NCBI GenBank assembly: GCA_028283625.1
Contig: JAPWKG010000013.1
Span: 62,001 to 126,000 of the forward strand
DNA from: Acidobacteriaceae bacterium
Lineage (GTDB): Bacteria; Acidobacteriota; Terriglobia; Terriglobales; Acidobacteriaceae
Direction: 5' to 3'
Length of the DNA stretch: 64,000 nucleotides
Shown: positions 59,037-64,000 of the stretch, piece by piece
Numbering within the stretch: the stretch's first letter is position 1
How the letters are laid out: the number at the start of each line of letters is the position of its first letter
Notes under the pieces: model-generated
Seen by the model: only the letters and a program-made list of their open reading frames with translations
The model's database searches: none
What the model was told of the DNA's origin: nothing
Translations under genes and position numbers: made by a program

Positions 59037-59125
59037 GTGGGAGCGCGCCTTGCGCGCGACATCTTTTCGCGAGGCTTGCCCGGGCGCGTCGCGAAGAAGC
59101 TATCGCGCGCAAGGCGCGCTCCCAC
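59037..59125. repeat. REPIN (locus 7, both arms)
   Basis: Left arm GTGGGAGCGCGCCTTGCGCG then CGACATCTTTTCGCGA; right arm GTCGCGAAGAAGCTATCGCG then CGCAAGGCGCGCTCCCAC. The arms form a near-perfect 30-base inverted repeat, and the CCTTGCG/CGCAAGG change is compensated. Lies between convergent genes. Confidence 0.9.
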
Positions 59126-59141
59126 TGCAAAGCGGCGCGTT

Positions 59142-59741
59142 TTATAACAGGCCTTCCAGCGACGACACGTGGCGCGACAGCCGCGGGCTGGCGTAGCACT
59201 GCGAACCTACCGGCATGAGGCCTTCCTTATTGAACGCCGCGCGGTACCAGTCGGCCGAGCGGCCGATGAAGCCCTGCCGGTCGCCGCCCGGATCGTCTTC
59301 GCGGGTGTACACCTCGAGGAAGGCCAGGCCCTCCGTCATCTCGCCAATCCCGCGCAGGCCCGCGCGAATCTCAGCCGGTTTCAGATAGTGCAGCACGTCG
59401 GTGCAGACGACCAGGTCGAAGCGCGTATCGAAGCGCAATTCGGCCAGCTGGCCGAAACGGGCGTAGCCGATATTCCGCGACCGCCCGTAGCGCTCCACGG
59501 CGTATTCGCTCGCCTCGAGCCCCCGGTACTCGATGCCGGGACGCAACCGCCTCAGCACCGCGCGCCAGGGCGCCTCGCCACAGCCTATGTCCAGCACGTT
59601 GCGCACCGGATGGCCGAGGTAGAACTCCGCCTGCCCCAGCACCATCGACACCTTCCGCGTGAGCTCGGCGGGGGATCGCACCGCGTGCTCGTCGCTGCGG
59701 TACCACTTGTCGAAATAGGCCTGGTCGTAGGTCTTGGTCAT
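59142..59741 (-). CDS. Class I SAM-dependent methyltransferase (NodS-like)
   Basis: 199 residues from ATG 59741 (MTKTYDQAYFDKWYR). Motif I VLDIGCGEAPW, RGLEASEYAVERYG and the FDLVVCTDVLHYL strand are conserved. The start lies 100 bases from a divergent small protein gene. ATG 59771 is another possible start (MAAFPGDLRTM), but the family usually begins near TYDQ. Substrate unknown. Confidence 0.85.
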   Translation of the reverse strand: MTKTYDQAYFDKWYRSDEHAVRSPAELTRKVSMVLGQAEFYLGHPVRNVLDIGCGEAPWRAVLRRLRPGIEYRGLEASEYAVERYGRSRNIGYARFGQLAELRFDTRFDLVVCTDVLHYLKPAEIRAGLRGIGEMTEGLAFLEVYTREDDPGGDRQGFIGRSADWYRAAFNKEGLMPVGSQCYASPRLSRHVSSLEGLL

Positions 59742-59841
59742 GGTGCGGAGGTCGCCGGGGAAAGCGGCCATGGTAGCGGGCCCTACACCTCGGGCATACA
59801 CGGGCGGTCGCAGCATGACCCTCATTGCCCAGGAGACTCCC

Positions 59842-60141
59842 ATGCCTATCATCACCCTTCGCGTCACCGGCGACCGCGACATCTTCGACGACGTCATGAA
59901 TGCCATCCACGGCATCGACCGCGTCGAGCGCGTGGAGGAGATCGACGACCTCATGTCCGGTGTCCGCGACGATTCCAGCTCGAGCGAACTGTCCGACGAC
60001 GTCGGCTCGAGCACCTATACGCTTGAAGTCGAAGTACCCAACGAGAAGGTGGGCGAAGAAGTACGGGCTATCGCCGAAGAAACCGCAGGCACGCGTGAAG
60101 CCGCGCTGGAATTCGTTACCGACGACGAAAACGAGATCTGA
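59842..60141 (+). CDS. Small acidic protein, 99 residues, unknown
   Basis: ATG 59842 with a strong CAGGAG site. MPIITLRVTGDRDIFDDVMNAI is followed by an alternating pattern (GIDRVERVEEIDDLM, then an acidic Ser/Asp linker, TYTLEVEVPNEKVGEEVRAIAEETAG). A beta-alpha-beta layout similar to small ACT/ferredoxin-like folds is possible, but no family is recognised. It is highly acidic and intact. Confidence 0.65.
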   Translation: MPIITLRVTGDRDIFDDVMNAIHGIDRVERVEEIDDLMSGVRDDSSSSELSDDVGSSTYTLEVEVPNEKVGEEVRAIAEETAGTREAALEFVTDDENEI

Positions 60142-60249
60142 AACCCTGCCCGTCCGTGAAACCGCAAGGTTTCGCGGTCAGGCGGGAGTAAACCTCCTGC
60201 ACCCCGGGGCCGTTTATGGTGGTGGTCGATCACCCGTGACGGAGCGACC

Positions 60250-61767
60250 ATGCGGCCCTTCTTGCTCAGTGCGCTCGTTTCCATGGCAGCCCTCGGTGCC
60301 GCGCCGGTCGCGGCACGTGACGATGCGCTGTCGCGCGACGACGTGGTGTGGCTCAACCGTGTCACCTTCGGTGTCGACGCCGCCACCGTCGCACGCTATC
60401 GCGACCTCGGTCGCCGTCGCTTCCTCGACGAACAACTCCACCCCCACACCAACGGCCTGCCCGCCGACGTCAGCGCGCAGATTGCCGCGTTCGATCTGTC
60501 GAAGACCTCCGTCGTCGAGCTCATGACCCGCGTGCGCGACCAGGCGCAGGCGATCAAGGACATGCCCGACGGGGATGCAAAGCAGGCGGCAAAAACGGCT
60601 CTGCAGAAACAGGGCGAAAGCTACGCGCGAGATGCGCAGGCGATCGAGATGCTTCGCGCCATCTACGACGAGAACCAGCTCGAGGAACAGCTCACCTGGT
60701 TCTGGCTGAACCACTTCAGCGTCTATCAACAGAAAGACCGCGTGCGCTGGCTCGCTGGCGACTATGCGCAGAACGCCATACGACCGCACGCGCTCGGCAA
60801 GTTCCGCGACCTCGTGCTGGCGACGCTGAAAAGCCCCGCCATGCTGCAGTACCTCGACAACGCACAGAACGCACGCGGAAAGATCAACGAGAACTATGCG
60901 CGCGAGCTGATGGAGCTGCATACCCTCGGCGTCGGCGCCGGTTACAGCCAGGACGATGTGCAGAACCTTGCCCGCGTGCTCACTGGCGTCGGTATCAACG
61001 TCGACGGCCAGCCGCGAAAGATCAAGCCGGAATGGCAGCACTATCTGATCCAGGACGGCCTGTTCGAGTTCAATCCGAATCGACATGACTTCGGCGACGT
61101 GACGCTGCTCGGGAAGCCGCTTGCCGGTGGCGGTTTCGACGAAGTGGAAAAAGCCGTCGACCTCATCGTCAGCCAGCCCGCGTGCGCCACTTTCATTTCC
61201 ACGAAGCTCGCCACGTATTTCGTGGCGGATGTCCCGCCGCCCGCGCTCGTCAAGGCCATGGCGCGAACCTTCCAGCGCAGCGATGGTGACATCGCCGCCG
61301 TGATGAAGACCATGCTCGATTCGAAGGAGTTCGCCGCTTCGCTGGGCAAGCGTTACAAGGATCCCACGCAGTTCCTCGTGTCGTCGATGCGTCTCGCGTA
61401 CGACGGCAAACCGGTGGCGAATCCGCGCCCGCTGGTGAACTGGATCAACCAGCTCGGCCAGGCGCCGTTCGGCCGCATTACGCCCGATGGCTGGCCGACG
61501 GCGGATTCGGAATGGTCGAGCTCGGGGCAGATCGCGAAACGTTTCGAGATCGCGCGGTCGATCGGCAGCGGCGCCAATCATCTTTTCGACCTCGATGACG
61601 ATGGCAAACAACAGCGTGGCGGCTTCCCGCAACTCACCACGGCCACGTATTACGCCACGTACGAGCCACTGCTTGGCGCGAAGACACGCGACGCCCTGGG
61701 CCAGGCCACGTCGCAGCAGGAATGGAACACGTTCCTGCTTGCTTCCCCCGAATTCAATTACCACTGA
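60250..61767 (+). CDS. DUF1800 family secreted protein
   Basis: 505 residues, signal peptide MRPFLLSALVSMAALGAAPVAA. The DUF1800 core is clear: DDVVWLNRVTFGVDAATVARY, EEQLTWFWLNHFSVY, NENYARELMELHTLGVGAGY, VQNLARVLTGVGIN and the DGWP region with FEIARSIGSGA. It is followed after 8 bases by a DUF1501 gene; these two families are usually paired and thought to act together outside the cytoplasm, with no settled function. Confidence 0.92.
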   Translation: MRPFLLSALVSMAALGAAPVAARDDALSRDDVVWLNRVTFGVDAATVARYRDLGRRRFLDEQLHPHTNGLPADVSAQIAAFDLSKTSVVELMTRVRDQAQAIKDMPDGDAKQAAKTALQKQGESYARDAQAIEMLRAIYDENQLEEQLTWFWLNHFSVYQQKDRVRWLAGDYAQNAIRPHALGKFRDLVLATLKSPAMLQYLDNAQNARGKINENYARELMELHTLGVGAGYSQDDVQNLARVLTGVGINVDGQPRKIKPEWQHYLIQDGLFEFNPNRHDFGDVTLLGKPLAGGGFDEVEKAVDLIVSQPACATFISTKLATYFVADVPPPALVKAMARTFQRSDGDIAAVMKTMLDSKEFAASLGKRYKDPTQFLVSSMRLAYDGKPVANPRPLVNWINQLGQAPFGRITPDGWPTADSEWSSSGQIAKRFEIARSIGSGANHLFDLDDDGKQQRGGFPQLTTATYYATYEPLLGAKTRDALGQATSQQEWNTFLLASPEFNYH

Positions 61768-61775
61768 GGTTCGCC

Positions 61776-62966
61776 ATGGATCGTCGCCTGTTCCTCCGCG
61801 CCCTTGCCGCTACGGCGCCTGCCCTGATGCTCGGCGGAAAGGTCTTCGCTGCGCCGGTCGATTCGCCTCGTTTCCTGCTGGTCTTCCTGCGCGGCGGCTA
61901 CGATGCCAACAACCTGCTGGTGCCGTATGCCAGCGACTTTTATTACGAGTCGCGACCCACCATCGCCCTTCCGCGCCCCGATGCAGGCAACCCGAAGTCG
62001 GTGCGCGGCCTCGATACGAACTGGGGACTGGCGCCCGCGGTGGCGCAGAGCATGGGTCCGCTGTGGGACAAGCGCCAGCTCGCCTTCGTGCCCTTCGCCG
62101 GCACCGATGATCTGTCGCGCAGCCACTTCGAAACCCAGGACAACATCGAATCGGGCGAGGCGACCGATGCACGCCACTTCGCGTCGGGTTTCATGGGACG
62201 CCTGTCGTCCGTGTTGCGCGGTTCACCGCCCATCGCGTTCACCGACGCCCTGCCCCTCTCGTTTCGCGGCGCCGGCGACGTGCCGAACATCTCGCTGAAG
62301 GGCAGCGGCAAGGCCGTCTTCGACGACAGGCAGTCGAAGATCCTCGCCGGCATGTACACGGGCACGCCATTGCAGGCCGCGGCCACCGACGGCCTCGAGC
62401 TGCGCCAGCAGGTATCTCAGGACCTGCAGAACGAAATGGTCGCCGCCAGTCGCGGCGCGGTGAACGCGCGCGGCTTCGCGCAGCAGGGCACGCGCATGGC
62501 CACGCTCATGCGTGACCGCTTCCGGCTCGGCTTCGTCGATGTCGGTGGCTGGGATACCCATGTCAACCAGGGCGGTGCAGCCGGTCAGCTGGCGAACAAC
62601 CTCGACAACCTCGGCCAGGGTCTCGCGGCCTTCGCCGATGGGCTGGGCGACGCGGAGTGGAACAATACCGTCGTGGTCGTCGTGTCCGAGTTCGGCCGCA
62701 CCTTCCGGGAAAACGGCAACAAGGGTACCGACCACGGGCACGGCACGACGCACTGGGTGCTCGGCGGCAAAGTCGCCGGTGGCCGCATCGCCGGCGACCA
62801 GGTCGCCGTCGATGCGAAGAGCCTGCTGCAGAACCGCGATTACCCGGTGCTCAATAATTACCGTGATGTGCTGGGCGCGTTGTTGCAGCGGATGTACGGC
62901 CTGTCGGCGGGTGACCTGGGCACTGTGTTTCCGGGGGCCAGGCCGAAGAACCTCCAGTTGGTCTGA
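61776..62966 (+). CDS. DUF1501 family secreted protein (Tat-type leader)
   Basis: 396 residues. The start DRRLFLRALAATAPALMLGG has a twin-Arg-like leader. RFLLVFLRGGYDANNLLVPYA, ETQDNIESGEATDARHFASG, FVDVGGWDTHVNQGG and VVVSEFGRTFRENGNKGTDHG are the conserved DUF1501 blocks, which resemble the alkaline phosphatase/sulfatase fold. Directly follows the DUF1800 gene; convergent with the outer membrane protein at 62,970 only 3 bases away. Confidence 0.92.
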   Translation: MDRRLFLRALAATAPALMLGGKVFAAPVDSPRFLLVFLRGGYDANNLLVPYASDFYYESRPTIALPRPDAGNPKSVRGLDTNWGLAPAVAQSMGPLWDKRQLAFVPFAGTDDLSRSHFETQDNIESGEATDARHFASGFMGRLSSVLRGSPPIAFTDALPLSFRGAGDVPNISLKGSGKAVFDDRQSKILAGMYTGTPLQAAATDGLELRQQVSQDLQNEMVAASRGAVNARGFAQQGTRMATLMRDRFRLGFVDVGGWDTHVNQGGAAGQLANNLDNLGQGLAAFADGLGDAEWNNTVVVVVSEFGRTFRENGNKGTDHGHGTTHWVLGGKVAGGRIAGDQVAVDAKSLLQNRDYPVLNNYRDVLGALLQRMYGLSAGDLGTVFPGARPKNLQLV

Positions 62967-62969
62967 GGC

Positions 62970-64000
62970 CTAGAACTCCAGTCGATACGCCACCTTGACC
63001 AGGCCTTCCTGCACGTCTTTCAGCGAGAATCCGTGTCGGAACTGCGAGCCGACATCGTCTTCCGTGTCGTCGGCGTAGCCGCCGCGGTTGTAGACGATGT
63101 AGAGGTTGGATAGCGGTGCGATCTCGTAGCGATAACGGATCTGGAAACCCAGGTTCGCCACGCCCAGCCCGTCGACCTGCTCACTGCTCGCGACCGCACC
63201 GCCCGTCGGCGTGACTTCCAGCGCACTTCGCAGCCTGGCCCCGACCGCCAGCGTCTGCAGCTTCATGCGCAGCTCCTGCTTGTTGCCCAGGTTCCAGTTC
63301 ATGCCACTGTCGATGCCGACGGTACGGCCGTCGTATCTGCCGACCAGGTTGTCGTGCTGCCAGATGAGCCAGTTCGGGTCCCATTCGTAGCTGGCACCAG
63401 CGAAGATGCTGAAGGCGTCGGTCACGAAGTACGTCGGCGTGAACTTGAAGTAGTAACCGAGCCGGTGGTAGCCGGTCAGCTGGTTGCCGCCGATAAAGCC
63501 TTCGGCTTCCCATGACCAGCGGCCCACGCGGGGATGTGTCCGCTCATAGGTCAGCTTCGCCGTCGGTGGAGTGTGCAGTGCATGACCGCCGCGCGTGAGC
63601 AGGTCGTCATAAGCGGCAGTGAACGCGTCGAGCCGCCAGAACTCCTCGCCGCCGTCGCGGCGCTGGCTGTCGCGAATCACCCGGAAGCGCCGATGCACGG
63701 CAAGGCCACGCGTGTTGTCGAGCATCGAGATGCGATAGCGCCACAGGTGCGAGCTGTAGGCCGAGTCATCGGGCAAGCCGGTTTCGCGCCGACGTACTTC
63801 CCAGTGCAGGTAGGTCATGTCGTTGCGTGGCAGGTAACCGAAGTCGTCGATATCCAGCCGGCGGCCAAAGTACATGCCGAGCCACTGCTGGCTCCAGACA
63901 TCGCTCATTTCCCAGTAGGCGATGCTGGTCGCACCCATGCCGGAACTGTTCGCGGTGGGCTGGTCGATCTTGCTGCCGACGATGTTGCTGGTGATGGTGA
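62970..64000 (-). CDS. DUF5916-like outer membrane protein, 5' part beyond the window
   Basis: The frame is open to the right edge (about 343 residues seen); the N-terminus lies outside the window. The sequence is a beta-barrel: alternating strands with many Trp/Tyr (RRLDIDDFGYLPRNDMTYLHW, HRLGYYFKFTPTYFVTDAF, QIRYRYEIAPLSNLYIVYNRG) ending in YRLEF, an outer membrane C-terminal signature. It matches the barrel half of DUF5916 proteins, whose missing N-terminal part is usually a carbohydrate-binding-like domain. Function unknown. Confidence 0.75.
   Translation of the reverse strand, partial: TITSNIVGSKIDQPTANSSGMGATSIAYWEMSDVWSQQWLGMYFGRRLDIDDFGYLPRNDMTYLHWEVRRRETGLPDDSAYSSHLWRYRISMLDNTRGLAVHRRFRVIRDSQRRDGGEEFWRLDAFTAAYDDLLTRGGHALHTPPTAKLTYERTHPRVGRWSWEAEGFIGGNQLTGYHRLGYYFKFTPTYFVTDAFSIFAGASYEWDPNWLIWQHDNLVGRYDGRTVGIDSGMNWNLGNKQELRMKLQTLAVGARLRSALEVTPTGGAVASSEQVDGLGVANLGFQIRYRYEIAPLSNLYIVYNRGGYADDTEDDVGSQFRHGFSLKDVQEGLVKVAYRLEF

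Overview
This window appears to be two genomes joined end to end. Positions 1 to about 31,788 look like an Acidobacteriota chromosome of the Terriglobus/Granulicella/Edaphobacter type, judged from protein styles: RNase J, DapA/DapD, a CotH-type lipoprotein and acidobacterial-looking secreted proteins. Positions from about 31,789 to 64,000 look like a GC-richer Xanthomonadales/Rhodanobacteraceae (Luteibacter/Dyella-like) chromosome: an rpsF-rpsR-rplI-dnaB operon, Ohr, MAPEG, paired DUF1800/DUF1501 genes and a family of dispersed REP/REPIN palindromes. The seam lies inside one open frame. It starts as DnaB helicase on the minus strand and turns, after about residue 275, into the tail of an unrelated DsbD-N-like secreted protein. 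The simplest reading is a chimeric contig. The lineage calls are inferences from recognised families, not from a search.

Left half. 1-1,533 holds a TonB-dependent receptor running off the edge. 1,620-6,979 is a plus-strand run: M29 aminopeptidase, secreted GH37 trehalase, TMEM175-type channel, dapA and dapD. 7,141-11,896 holds a CotH-type lipoprotein, a Tat-exported phosphoesterase, a 62-residue membrane protein and RNase J. 11,989-16,595 holds a DUF2059 protein and an OPT transporter in one operon, a MerR-TPR protein and a PLD-type lipoprotein, followed by tRNA-Thr(CGT). From the tRNA to about 26,500 lies the most interesting stretch: a lipid-type biosynthetic locus. It contains an MMPL/RND exporter (two frameshifts), a small secreted protein that seems to start on ATT, a 1105-residue fatty acyl-AMP ligase/ACP/thioester reductase fusion, and, divergently, a membrane fatty acid desaturase with a cytochrome P450. 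Together these could activate a fatty acid, desaturate and hydroxylate it, release it reductively as an aldehyde or alcohol, and export it. 26,999-31,509 returns to ordinary genes (ispF, gltX, a VOC protein).

Right half. 31,789-34,138 is the ribosomal protein/dnaB operon with a good promoter. 34,503-39,794 holds erpA, asnS, a MalM-like lipoprotein, an SDR and a 2-aminomuconic semialdehyde dehydrogenase, the last followed by a RidA-type deaminase, suggesting part of a kynurenine/2-aminomuconate catabolic route. 40,267-43,770 holds an N-formylglutamate deformylase, glutathione reductase, an NlpC/P60 lipoprotein and ohr. 44,065-53,587 holds two small membrane proteins, slyD, an MFS carrier, an EF-hand protein, a methyltransferase, rhlE, a GNAT enzyme, S-formylglutathione hydrolase and deaD. 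53,776-64,000 holds small orphans, a YkgJ/YpfJ pair, MAPEG, a TerC-CBS protein, a CPBP protease, a methyltransferase, DUF1800/DUF1501 and a DUF5916-like outer membrane protein.

Quality. At least nine genes of the right half carry one or more single-base frameshifts, several at G/C homopolymers, inside otherwise well conserved proteins. The left half has only the MMPL gene so affected. I give corrected gene ends where the shifted frames rejoin a recognisable protein. Seven REP/REPIN loci occur in the right half and I found none in the left, which independently supports two source genomes.
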